Source: Nectonema munidae | Taxonomy: Eukaryota > Nematomorpha > Nectonematoida > Nectonematidae | Assembly (NCBI GenBank): GCA_030549495.1 | Contig: JAUIRK010000710.1 | Location: 62,001-126,000 of the forward strand | Direction: 5' to 3' | Length of the DNA: 64,000 bases | Shown: one piece after another, positions 36,161-49,370 of the stretch | Position numbering within the stretch: position 1 is the first letter of the stretch | How the letters are laid out: the number at the start of each line of letters is the position of its first letter | Notes under the pieces: generated by a model | What the model saw: the letters and a program-made list of their open reading frames with translations, nothing else | Databases searched by the model: none | What the model was told of the DNA's origin: nothing | Program-made: the position numbers and the translations under genes

Positions 36161-36629
36161 CCTTCTAGCTCAGTGGTTTTCAAATTGGAGTCCACGCTGC
36201 CCTAGACGATTACGAAGCAGTTACATGGGGACCAACTACCAGGTAGGGGTCACTAAGTGAATCGTTTAGCGCAACATATTGCATCCATGTTGGGTCATTT
36301 GCGATTTTTGACAAGAAGTCGCATTTAATAAAAGAATAAATAATTTAGTCTTTGAATTGAGTACTATTTTTATTCTTTCATTAAAAATGAATGAAGACTC
36401 ATACTTGAAATTTGGTTTTACTGCATTAACGTCTGGTGGGAAAAAGGAACATAAGTTCTTTATGTTCTGAAGTGTTAGCATCCACTTTTCTAAAGTCCGT
36501 TAAGTGAATCTTGAATTAGAATGAAGCACTAGAGTGGATTACACGAATCCAAGTTCGATAATAAAGAATTTTTTTGCAAAATATTAAGTATGGTTTGAAA
36601 AGTTTCACAAAATATCGGTGGTCAAAAAA

Positions 36630-37326
36630 TCCAAAACATAGGAAAACAGTTGATATTACCTTGCCACAAAGATATCATATTGAAAGTGCCAAGAAGTTCT
36701 CAACTTGTAAATTTGAAGCATATCTTGCTGTCAAACGATACCACTAGAAGGCTATCAGGAGAGATGTCTGAGGACATATCAGAGATGGTTTTATTGATTC
36801 GGAATTCATAACAAAACTCTTAGCAGTAGAACTACTGCAGAAGAAATATTTCACAAGATGGGCAATTCTTTACAGCACATGTTATTTAGCCAGAACATCC
36901 TCGTGTATTGACCTGTACTTTAGCAATTTTTTGTTCTAGTTTTTATATTCTGATCAAGCAAAAATCGCCATATGTAATTGGTACCCAATAAGCTATTCAT
37001 CGCCAAGCCTTAATAATGCAAGCCATACCGGATGGGTTGAAAAGTGTTCTCAATGAAGTCAATAAAACAGAGTATTTAATTGAAAGAAATGCCATCAACT
37101 CTTACTTGTTTTCTTAGTTATACAAGGAACAGCGAAATTTTGATTGAAATGGGACAGTCTTATGCTGATGTTACAAAGATGGCTGTGAAAGTTCTGATTC
37201 GATTTGCCACTACATATGAGCGTGAGCAAGCTACTTGCGATTGAAACCAAATCCTGGAACAGATTGGAAGTGAGTAATCATAAGAGAGTTTCATTCACCA
37301 AAATAGATCCAGACTTAGACAAATTG
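36630..37326 (+). pseudogene. hAT transposase remnant of the outer element
   Basis: Broken frames on the plus strand give LLSNDTTRRLSGEMSEDISE (the LSNDT..RR...M..D block), then HRQALIMQAIPDGLKSVLNE followed by AINSYLFSQ-type sequence. Both are landmarks of ZBED5/SCAND3-like hAT transposases: the region before the first catalytic Asp and the cysteine/His region. The first Asp block (MDESTD) between them appears lost. There are many stops. The inner hAT is inserted just after this remnant. Confidence 0.6.
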
Positions 37327-37334
37327 GTTTAGAC

Positions 37335-40273
<2,939 letters not shown>

Positions 40274-40479
40274 GTTTAGACAAAGCATATGCATCAATCC
40301 CATTTACATTGAATGGATTATTCAGACAATTTTTGAATAAACAATTGTGTCAATTTTTTTAGGACAGTAGTTGCTTTATTTTTTTTAAATGAGACCTCAA
40401 GCTTTTAAAAAATTATAGAGAGACCGCTACGCCGAAATTTTTTAGAAAGTTTGTAAACAACTCTTCAAGCTCAACGAGA

Positions 40480-42350
40480 GAACAAAATCATTCAAGAATG
40501 ATAGATCACTCATCTCACATTTACTCATCAGATGTAACGAAGTCTTTATCCCTCCTTATTTCAATTTACCAGTTATTGAAACGGATGGTTACAACAGTCT
40601 ATCTGTATAGTCTATCGCTAGATATGCTATACTCTAAACAAGTAAAGGTTTTATACCATGACTAAAAATAATCTCTTTTGTAATTCTTTATGAAACAGAA
40701 TTTTTGGTAGAGCCGATTTTATATTTGGGGTTCGAAGGTTAAAAATGTCTTTGTCTTCTAAAGACCATATGGAAAGGGCTGTATTAGAAGACTCATTGGT
40801 AATACAGTCAGACCTCATTTGCCCCGCAGTAAAGTATTCGACAACCTCGTGATTAGGAACTAAAACATCCTCTCATCTCAGTAATTGTCAGCAAGCTTTT
40901 TTTTATTTCACTTAATCATCAATCTTCGTAGTGAACTTTTTAAATCAGAAGAAAAATAATTAATTTTCGAATTTTCTGAAATACGAATCATGGGAAAATT
41001 TTTGACTTAACAATCTTAACATGCTCTTGTGAAATAGCATGCTCTTTTCTTGGAAACTTAAATTAATATGGCGTTAAAAGTTCCACTTTTGTTGAAAATA
41101 AAAATAAGTATTAATTTAAACAAAATAAATGTATGCCTTTCGAAATGGTGAACGAAGAAATAAAAGAAAAAGATTCATTTTATAAAAAAACTGATAGTAA
41201 TATAAAGCATAAAGATTATCTACTGATCAAGCATTCTTTTACAGTATATTGTAAAAAGATCAAAAAGATCTACTATAAATTTGTACAGTCTAACAAGCTG
41301 GATGGTAAAACTTTATGAAAGAAAATAAATTATTATTCAAAAATAAAAGCAACAAGAATTTAGCCCATTTAAATTCAAAGAGGGGGGGGGGGGGGTGTTG
41401 AAAAACAATTTACTCGTTCTCAAAAAAGAAGTATTATCAATTTCTTCCTGATTATCACCAAAAATTCTATTGTGCTCAATATTTATATTTATAACTTAAC
41501 TTTTTAGTGAATTGATAAATAAAACACAAATCAAAATAATCCATGACACAAGCTATACGAGAAGTATCGAATCTTAACAATCCTCTATAATGTTTTTAGA
41601 GCGATTTTACTTTTTATTTTAGGTAAAATGAAGTCGGAAGCAATTCAAAATTATCTTTTGAAAATTTTTTAAGAATATAGAATTATTTACTTTATCTCTT
41701 GTTTTTCATCACTTAATTTTTCACTTTTAAATATCCTCTTCTGAATCAAATTTAATAACTTTTAGTATCCATTTTTATAGGTGAGAGTAGACTTAGAAGC
41801 TATCCAAGAAAATATAAGAATAACATATACACTGTATAAATTGCAAGGAAATTATTACGAAATAAATTCATACTTTTCATTGGCAAAGACAAAAGCAAAA
41901 TTTTTAATATATACATTTGGTGGAAGGAGAAAAATTCTACGCCCCCTTTCAAAAATTAATACGCCCCCTTAGGGTCTTATAATTGTGCTATTATTATAAT
42001 GTTATGCTATTATAATTAAAGTTTAAACTTATTAATGTGACTTTAAAGAGGAAACATTTAGTAACATGCACAAAGATAAATCCATTGATCATTTATAAAA
42101 AAAGAATAAACGCGTAATAAAAATGAAGATTATTCTTTTACATATTCCATGGGTGAGACTTTATCCATACGTATGATCAGTTCCTTTTTTTTTATAAACT
42201 AAATTAAATTGAGCTCATTAACATGAAAATTTCAATATTATTTTACAAAAAAAAGTAACACAATACTCTTTTCAATGAAGTGTGTGAAATATGATCCAAG
42301 AAGATAAAATATAATATATAATAAATTATAAGTTCATAATTTTATAAACA
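40480..42350. other. AT-rich stretch with a poly(G) run
   Basis: No gene called. A run of G begins near 41,382, and C-rich words (ACGCCCCC) occur at 41,940-41,970. They could be ends of a 0.6-kb element, but I see no duplication. A 61-codon frame at 41,133-41,318 (KKIYYKFVQSNKLDGKTL) faintly resembles the linker between endonuclease and RT of LINEs. Confidence 0.35.
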
Positions 42351-42356
42351 CACTTG

Positions 42357-42563
42357 GGTACTTTCCTGTTATCGCCCCACCACCCATCGCTCTTCTACCA
42401 CGATAAATATTCTTGTATTGTTTTAACCTAACCTACAAAACTTACTATATATCATTAATCAAAACCTTTTTTTACTTTTTCACTTGTTTTTTTAATACAT
42501 TTGTGTACTTTAATACATGTTTTATAACATTTTGGGGTGGTGGGGCGATAACAGGAATCGACC
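42357..42563. mobile_element. Merlin-derived MITE, 207 bp
   Basis: It starts GGTACTTTCCTGTTATCGCC like the full Merlin copy 0.9 kb downstream. It shares about 120 bases of the left non-coding part and about 45 bases of the right end with that copy. The transposase gene is gone, so it is an internal deletion derivative. The last bases (AATCGACC instead of AAAGTACC) have diverged, and no 8-bp duplication is seen, so the right flank may have been rearranged. Confidence 0.82.
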
Positions 42564-42924
42564 AAATGATTCAGTAAAAAAACTTAATCTAAATTTAGGT
42601 TAAATTGCATTTATTCAATTTGACAAATGTGCTCATTATGAAAATGATTATAAAAAAATTATGTATATAGTTGATAGGGCACACTGAAAACTTTATTTAT
42701 GAAGAACTTTCGAAAATATCCATATTTTGTTGCCTTTACGACTTATTATTTTTTATCTTAATAAAAAACATAATTTTAAAAGCGCTTGAAATAATAAATG
42801 TAGTCTTTTTACAATAAAATGTATTGTCTTATTTTGTAAAAATATCGGGTCTAACTAAATACTGACCCACAAACTTCCATTTTAATGTTGGATTTGAAAA
42901 TATGCTATACTATAATATACTATA

Positions 42925-43212
42925 CTAACAATAATTTAACTATGCTAACCCTAACTTTAAAACTAACAATATTCTAACTATGCTAACTCTAACTCTAAAA
43001 TTAACAATATTCTAACTCTAAAACTAACAATATCCTAACTATACTAAAACTAACTAACAATATTCTAACTATACAAACACTAACAATATTCCAACTATGC
43101 TAACACTAACGTTAAAACTAACAATATTCTAACTATACTAATCTAAGACTAACGATATTCTAAATATACTAACTCTAACACTAACAATATTCTAATTATA
43201 CTAACACTACAA
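42925..43212. repeat. minisatellite, ACTAACAATATTCTAACTA units
   Basis: About nine imperfect units contain ACTAACAATATTCTAACTA, alternating with CTAACTCTAA-type spacers; spacing varies from about 25 to 40 bases. It lies between the Merlin MITE and the full Merlin element. Confidence 0.85.
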
Positions 43213-43263
43213 TTACAAAAGCTTAATTAGTTATAATTAAGCTTTCACACGTAATTATATTTT

Positions 43264-44379
43264 GGTACTTTCCTGTTATCGCCCCACCACCCATCGCTCT
43301 TCTACCACGATAAATATTATTGTATTGTTTTAACCTAACCTACATTAAACTTACTATATATCATTAATCAAAACCTTTTTCATAGAAAAAAAGAGCCCAT
43401 AAATGGAAAATTTAAAGAAATTGATTCGAAAACTTGACAACGAAGAAAAATGCATCACCTACCTGCAAGAGCGTGGAATCGTGAAGTTGGAGCGGAAATG
43501 TGCAAATGGACACCAGATGAATCTTGTTTTTGGAGGAGGAAACAAGAACAGATGGCGCTGTGCCAAAAGGGAATGCAGAAAGGAGTGCGAATGAATAATT
43601 GGCTTGCTGGATCAAGGCTCCCTTACGAGGACATCATTCTTTTCATTTATTCATGGGCCTATGAGCTGACTTCAATAAAATATTGCGAAAGAGAACTTGG
43701 AATGAATAAAAACACAACGGTTGACTGGAGCAACTACATGAGGGAGGTATGTCTTTGGAAGCTTCTTAGAAAATCTGTTGTAATTGGAGGTCCGGGTATG
43801 CATGTGGAGATCGATGAAGCACTGTTTGCCAAGAGGAAAAATCATGTTGGTCGAATCCTTCAACAACAATGGGTGTTCGGAGGAATTTGCATTGAAACCA
43901 ATGAAGTATTCGTGGTGAATGTTCCAAATCGTTCAGCAGCTACATTATTGCCACTCATCAATCAATACATACGTCCCGGAACGACTATATTTTCCGATGA
44001 GTGGCGTGCCTATCGTACAATTAATGATGAAGGTGTTAAAGGGGTGCCAAATTACCGACATCAGACAGTAAATCACAGCCGCAATTTTGTGGATCCCCAA
44101 ACCAGAGTCCATACTCAACATATTGAGCGTGTGTGGCGTTCTGCAAAGGTAAGAAACAAGAGGCAATGTGGAACTAATCGAGAGATGCTATCTGGATATT
44201 TAGCTGAGTTTCTTTGGCGTCATTCATCTTCGATTATATATGGTGGTAATATGTTTGATGCGATTCTTTTTGATATGGTTGAATTTTATCCACCTACAGA
44301 TTAAAAGATTTTTCATTTGTTTTTTTAAATACATGTTTTATAACATTTTGGGGTGGTGGGGCGATAACAGGAAAGTACC
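43264..44379 (+). mobile_element. Merlin DNA transposon, 1,116 bp
   Basis: It has perfect 29-bp terminal inverted repeats (43,264-43,292 and 44,351-44,379, beginning GGTACTTTCCTGTTATCGCC) and a perfect 8-bp target-site duplication TATATTTT (43,256-43,263 and 44,380-44,387). Merlin elements are the eukaryotic relatives of bacterial IS1016/IS1595 and make 8-9-bp duplications. One transposase gene fills the interior. Perfect ends suggest a young insertion. Confidence 0.95.
43403..44304 (+). pseudogene. Merlin transposase (IS1595/ISXO2-like DDE), one frameshift
   Basis: It starts at the ATG at 43,403 (MENLKKLIRKLDNEEKCITY). The N-terminal zinc ribbon has CANGHQM and RWRCAKREC. The frame then ends at a stop near 43,592, and the protein continues in another frame as NNWLAGSRLPYEDIILFIYS. 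The expected junction falls at about 43,575-43,585, so a single small indel separates the two. The catalytic domain is whole: HVEIDEALFAKRKN (Asp), TIFSDEWRAY (Asp), HTQHIERVWRSAKVR (Glu). It ends PPTD at 44,304. With one break in about 300 codons the copy is almost intact. The conserved SRLP...I...W and HIE.W blocks match the ISXO2-like transposase family. Confidence 0.9.
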
Positions 44380-44760
44380 TATATTTTTTTTGAAAAAATC
44401 TAGAAATATCATTTTTATAATAAGCAATTGCCATTTTATTGTATGTTACAAAATATTGTATCTGACCAGGCCAAGTATTCAGCAACTGCAAGAGAATTAG
44501 GTACGAATTTATTCTTAGTTTCTACAAGTTTGATGAGTTTAACTTTATAGTTGCAATTATTGATTGAGTTAGTTAATTCATTACTATTTATATCGTTAGA
44601 AATATTTTAAAATAAAAATATTGGTTTAAATTTATTTATTGGCAAACTTTTATACTTGTCTTTTAAAATATTGACCAGAGTTAATTTGTCTTCACCTTTC
44701 TAAACATTGATCAAATCAGTTCCATCATTATTTACTCTAAGATTTTTTATCTGTAGTTCA

Positions 44761-45153
44761 TTATTTATAGGTTTTATATGAGTAAATATGTCTATTTTTA
44801 ATTTGAGATATCTTAGCATTATCTATTTTTATAATTTTAGTTTTAACAGAATTGGCCAAATTAAGAATAGGTTTGATATATTCAGAAGATTTAACAACAT
44901 TGGCATAGCTTATATTAGGAAGGTTGCTAACATTATCAGATTTTTTAGATATAGTCTCATACATGTGCTCGATTAAGAGGTCTTTAATACCAGAGAATAT
45001 ATTTTTAATAAGATTAAGATCTTCTACTAATATTTTTTAAAGATAATAATTTTCAATATTTTTTAAATTCTCAATTAATGTACAGTGTTTTAAATTATCA
45101 CTAGTTCTCGAGCGATTAAGGGTAGGAGCTATATCCATTTGTGAAGTATTCAT
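44761..45153 (-). pseudogene. LINE ORF1 N-terminal fragment
   Basis: From the ATG at 45,153 the minus strand reads MNTSQMDIAPTLNRSRTSDN. After a stop and a short charged stretch it continues NLPNISYANVVKSSEYIKP and SVKTKIIKIDNAKIS. A SYANVV/SYASVV box after a short coiled N-terminus is typical for ORF1 of CR1/Jockey-group LINEs (compare TYSEVVQE in the copy at 26 kb). The remaining ORF1 and all of ORF2 are missing. Confidence 0.5.
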
Positions 45154-45199
45154 TTAAAATTAAGAAAAAGGGGATAAATAACAAAAAGTAATTAAAAGA

Positions 45200-46740
45200 A
45201 AAAAACAGACAAAAAAAACAATACCGTATTACAACCAAAGAAAGAAGTAATAATAAAAAAGAATGTAATATCTTTGCAAGGTTTATAAAGAAAAGGCAAC
45301 CATCATAAATATTTGGGTTGAATATAAAAATTTATTAAAAAAATAAATAAATAATCTCTCCCTAACTAGTAGATGATCAAGTCTAGGATACCGGTAAATC
45401 GAGGTTTAAGAGAGTCAACTGCACTATACAGCTCTTTTAATAAATTAACGATATTTGGTTGATTAGTTTTTTACGTTGAAATGTAATTTTGAGTCGTTTT
45501 CCGTAAAGTCTCTGGAAAAGATATATATAAATTTTTTATCGTAGAAATTTGGAAAAAATTATCCGAATGATGGACATTATTGTTTTTTTGGTAGAATTAA
45601 ATTAAAGAAGGAACATGGATTATAAAACTAAATCAATGTGTTTTTGGAAGTTAGAAAATCAGCAACGTAAAAACAGTATGTGTTAAAGCGAGATTGAAAG
45701 ATATGTAATTGTGATAATGAGCAAAGGGTACATTAGAGAACAATACAATTGTGTATTTGATTAAATGATTCGTAAAGGTAATTGTGAGATGATATGAAAT
45801 TAAAATCAAAAAATCTTAGAAATAGAGGGGATTTTGAGTTTTTAGCAATACATAAGCTATGTGAGGATAGATAGCTAGGTAGTTAGAGGCCATGAGATAT
45901 TTTCGAGGGGTGCACGAAAGATTGAATGTAGATAAAAAAATTAATTAAATATGAAATATCTGCTAGTGCTAAGATTAAAAGAAAGGATTTGTTAAGATAC
46001 ATTCTGAGAAGAAATTCAGTTGTGAGTTGTCAAAAAAAATATATGATGGTGCTATTAGGAATTTATTTTCTACTGTTCCTTGATTGAGATAATGTTGTAT
46101 AAAAATAAAATTTTAATTGTTTAATTAAATATATTCTTTGTTTCTTTACCAAAAAAATTCATTGTGATTATATTTCTTTCAAAGTGTGTAAATTATTAAT
46201 GTCATCTTTGTAATGAAGAATGTGATCATACTTCATTGATAATTTTCAAGTTTCATTACCTTATTTTTAAGAGATATTTACCAACACTATAATATATATT
46301 ATTTGTAAATCAATAATTTTATCTATATAACTAATAGGGTGTCAACCAGAATTGCTTTTTTTATTCTTCACTAAATTTTCAGTTCTTTCCTTGAGTTCGT
46401 TGTAGAGAATAAATTTTGTTGGATATTATCTTATACAATTTTCTAACATTTAACAATTTTTGATCGAATTTTCGGCCATAATCTTTTGAAATTATGATAA
46501 ATTTTTCAAAGTTTGTTAAATTTCTTTATGGTGTAGGCTTTTATCAATCTCTAAATGTAAAAAGTTCTATGGATTAATTAATATATATTTTAATTTTAAA
46601 TTTATAAAATATAACTAATGTACTTATAATTAACCTTTTCCAAATAATTTTTAAAGATTGTGTAGTTTATATCTACAAATAAAGAAAGAATTTTCATTTG
46701 CTCAGTTTTTCTTGATAATTAGATTTTTAGAAATTTTTTT
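45200..46740. other. AT-rich stretch without a recognisable gene
   Basis: I see no gene. Parts may be the 5' trailer of the LINE fragment next door, but nothing proves it. Confidence 0.4.
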
Positions 46741-46757
46741 TAATTATTTATATATGT

Positions 46758-46935
46758 ACCGATTTAAGCCTCAATGGTTGTTAGTGTGTACTTCTCAGCT
46801 TAAAAGTTGAAGGTCAGGGGTTCGATCCTCAAGGCTCACAACTCTTATGATAAGCCAAGTGCCAGCTTTCAAGTTTCGACAACTTACAAGCTGCGTCAAT
46901 TCAACAAACAACAACAAGTACTGATTTATCTAAAT
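46758..46935 (+). mobile_element. tRNA-derived SINE
   Basis: The A-box-like TCAATGGTTGTTAGTGTG near 46,772 and the B-box GGTTCGATCCT near 46,819 are correctly spaced. AGCCT near the start pairs with AGGCT after the B-box, recalling an acceptor stem. A tRNA-unrelated body follows, then a tail rich in AACAAACAACAACAA. Extra stem mismatches and the A-rich tail make it a SINE, not a working tRNA. Confidence 0.6.
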
Positions 46936-47519
46936 TTGTGCTTACTAATTTTTAATCTTAAAAAAGAATAAAAATTATTCTTTGTTATCAAAAAATAATG
47001 TTGCATCAGATACATGCAAATCCAAAGTATATTAATAACAAGATTTTAAATTATAAAAAACAACTTAAAGCTTCTTAAGTTTAGTTATAAATTTGAATTA
47101 GAAAGAAAAATAACTATTTTTTCACTTAATCTTTTTCTCACTTTTATTTCCTACTCGCATTCTTTTAATACATTGAACAGCGTTTCCTACTTTTTTTCCA
47201 AATCAAGAAATTTATTGTTTAACCTATTGTTTTAAAATCTATTGTTATAAAAAAATCATAACTTTATAAAAAATTAATAAGCAATTTTTTTTATTTTTTT
47301 TATTGTTATAAAAAAATGAATAACTTATAAAATTATAATTTATTGATCTCCTATCAATCCTCACATATCCTATTTCTAATAATCTTGAATTTTTAAATAT
47401 GAACCTTAAAACTATAGTTTGTGGTTCTAAAAATGCAGCCACTTCTCTTTGCAATAAAGTTATTTCTTCACCCAAGGCAATCTTTTTGTTCTCTGAAGGT
47501 TCTTGTGACCCTTCAAGGA

Positions 47520-48510
47520 CTCTTTTCATAATCCAATTAAATTCATTTCCAATTACGGACTTTTATATGCCGTAAATTACTTGAAACAAAATTTTCGGTA
47601 CTTCCTCTCCTACGACCTCGTTTATCCTTTCTCTGACTCTAAATCTCTTGTGAAAGTCTAAAATTTAGAACATCCAGATGTCCTAGAATTAATGTAATTT
47701 TTTTCATCTCTGTATCCTTGAATTGTTGTTTCTCATTAGGGTTGTATAGGGTCCTGGCCACTATCGTATACTATGATTCCTCTGCCAAAAAAGCTCTTAT
47801 TCTTGAACATTACCAAGACAAAATTCATTTTCTCTAAAACGTATTATTAAAAATAAATCGTTTGCAATTTGTTCTTAAATACTTATGTATTCACTTTATC
47901 TCCCCTTTAGTACCACTTTTCCTAAAGAATTCTTCGACTAATGCAAAGATTTCGGAATTTTACCCGTTTACGCTGAATTGATAATTTGGTTTACAGGCTC
48001 TTTCAATTGCAGAAAGTTTTTGAAATTAATAGAAAAATGCAACTCAAATTTATGTCATTTCAACTGCTCAAAAATTAAAGATCCTTTTCATCTCATTTCT
48101 GAATGTCCTAATACTCCATTTTTGACTGAGCAATTTATGTCTACTCTTCGCAGAAAATTTTGTTTCTCCTTTTTACGTTTTTCTGCTTTAATTTTTCAAC
48201 CCGAGCTTCATAAAATAACAGTCTCCTACATCAAAAAGCTTGAAAAGTTCTTACTTTTACATCCTCATTAACTTTCCTTACACACTCATTTTTAGCCCTT
48301 TTTTTGCTTTTCTTCTTGTTTCCTGTCCTTCCACTTTGTCTTTTTTCTTGATATTTTTTTATTTATTTTTTATTTATTTTTATTTTTTATTTTATTTTTT
48401 GCTGATGTTTTTTTACAATTTTTTTCTTCTACAAGCTTCATGCCAGCTTCCATGTCCTTGTGTCTTAGAATCTGTGTCATTTTCAACCAACCAACCAAAA
48501 TTATAATTTA
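47520..48510 (+). mobile_element. LINE 3' fragment with C-terminal Cys-rich domain
   Basis: Several broken frames on the plus strand include LYRVLATIVYYDSSAKKALI and LNINRLQFVLKY-like text. They are followed at about 48,020-48,115 by CNSNLCHFNCSKIKDPFHLI and SECP, a cysteine/histidine cluster usual at the C-terminus of non-LTR reverse transcriptases (C..CH...D.FHL...C). A T-rich 3' part and a CAACCAACCAACC end follow. The RT core is absent. Confidence 0.5.
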
Positions 48511-48596
48511 TAATTTTATTTTTTTAAATAATATTATTAAATAAAAATAAATTAAAGAATAAATTAAATAATAAATAATAATATAATCTATTGTTT

Positions 48597-48637
48597 AACT
48601 CATAAAAAACCATATGTATTAAAATATAATTCAATGT
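48597..48637 (+). repeat. 41-bp exact direct repeat, copy 1
   Basis: The sequence starting AACTCATAAAAAACCATATG is identical over 41 bases to 49,294-49,334. The two copies flank the hAT C-terminal remnant. Confidence 0.85.
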
Positions 48638-48769
48638 ATAATTCATTAAATATAATTCAAGAAATATAATTATGCCTCAAAAAATTTATCACAATATATA
48701 CTTCAAAATTTTTGTAATCATGAAAATTTATAAAGAATAAAATTTTTTTGTATGATATAAATTTTAATG

Positions 48770-49370
48770 GGATCCATGTTTAAGCATGAGATCTCCTCTT
48801 TTAATGATGTCCAAACTATTTCTTTTTTTCAACAACATATCATTGACAGCACTAAAACCACATTCTACAGAAGATGGAAATGGCAACAAAATATTTCTGG
48901 CAATGTTGGTAGAATGAGGATACTTATTTTCTGTTTCATCACAAAGCCACTTATTTCAATAAACAACGATTCAAGGATACAGAGATGAAAAAATTACATT
49001 AATTATAGGACATTTTCATCACAAAGCCATCTTACCTTTCATGTTGAACAAAATTTTTAACAGATTCGTCATTTTGAATTTCAGAAATTTCTTCTTGGTG
49101 TTCCATTGTAACCTCGGAAATATCAAATAACATTGGCTGCACCACCCAATTAGGAAACTTAAGATTTTTAAGGTCAGAAAACCTTTCTCCAAGCTCCAAT
49201 GCTAAGTTTTTCAAATGATTAACAATAATTTTTACAGCTGAATCACTTGCTTCATTTTCTTTCAACCAATAAAATGTATCAAACTTAACTTTAAACTCAT
49301 AAAAAACCATATGTATTAAAATATAATTCAATGTTAAATTTCGGAAATTGTAAAATAGTATCAAGAATAA
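48770..49370 (-). pseudogene. hAT transposase C-terminal fragment, possibly with intron
   Basis: On the minus strand, 49,240-49,035 reads LALELGERFSDLKNLKFPNW, VVQPMLFDISEV and EEISEIQNDESVKNFVQHE, matching the RF.DL....P.W...PF....... EL.ELQ.D segment of ZBED5/FAM200-like hATs. After a donor-like AAAGGTAAGAT near 49,035 and about 70 bases, it resumes as WLCDETENKYPHSTNIARNI, LLPFPSSVECGFSAVNDML (third catalytic acid, Glu) and KKRNSLDIIKRGDLMLK, stopping near 48,771. The gap may be a small intron. It differs in sequence from the hATs at 16 and 38-40 kb. Confidence 0.75.
49294..49334 (+). repeat. 41-bp exact direct repeat, copy 2
   Basis: Identical to 48,597-48,637. Both copies are in the same orientation, 697 bases apart. 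Confidence 0.85.

Noticed and set aside
41133-41318. Possible LINE linker fragment
   Set aside because: Only a weak resemblance (KKIYYKF...GKTL) over 30 residues.
41370-41975. Poly(G) run and C-rich words as ends of a 0.6-kb element
   Set aside because: The two ends match only in being G-rich; no target duplication and no shared longer word.
42925-43212. CRISPR-like repeat array
   Set aside because: Units and spacers are both variants of the same AT-rich words and spacing is irregular; this is a eukaryotic minisatellite.
47245-47529. 94-codon open frame on the minus strand (MKRVLEGSQEPSENKKIALG)
   Set aside because: Its start looks protein-like but no family is recognised and the second half is low-complexity; it overlaps the start of a LINE fragment on the other strand.
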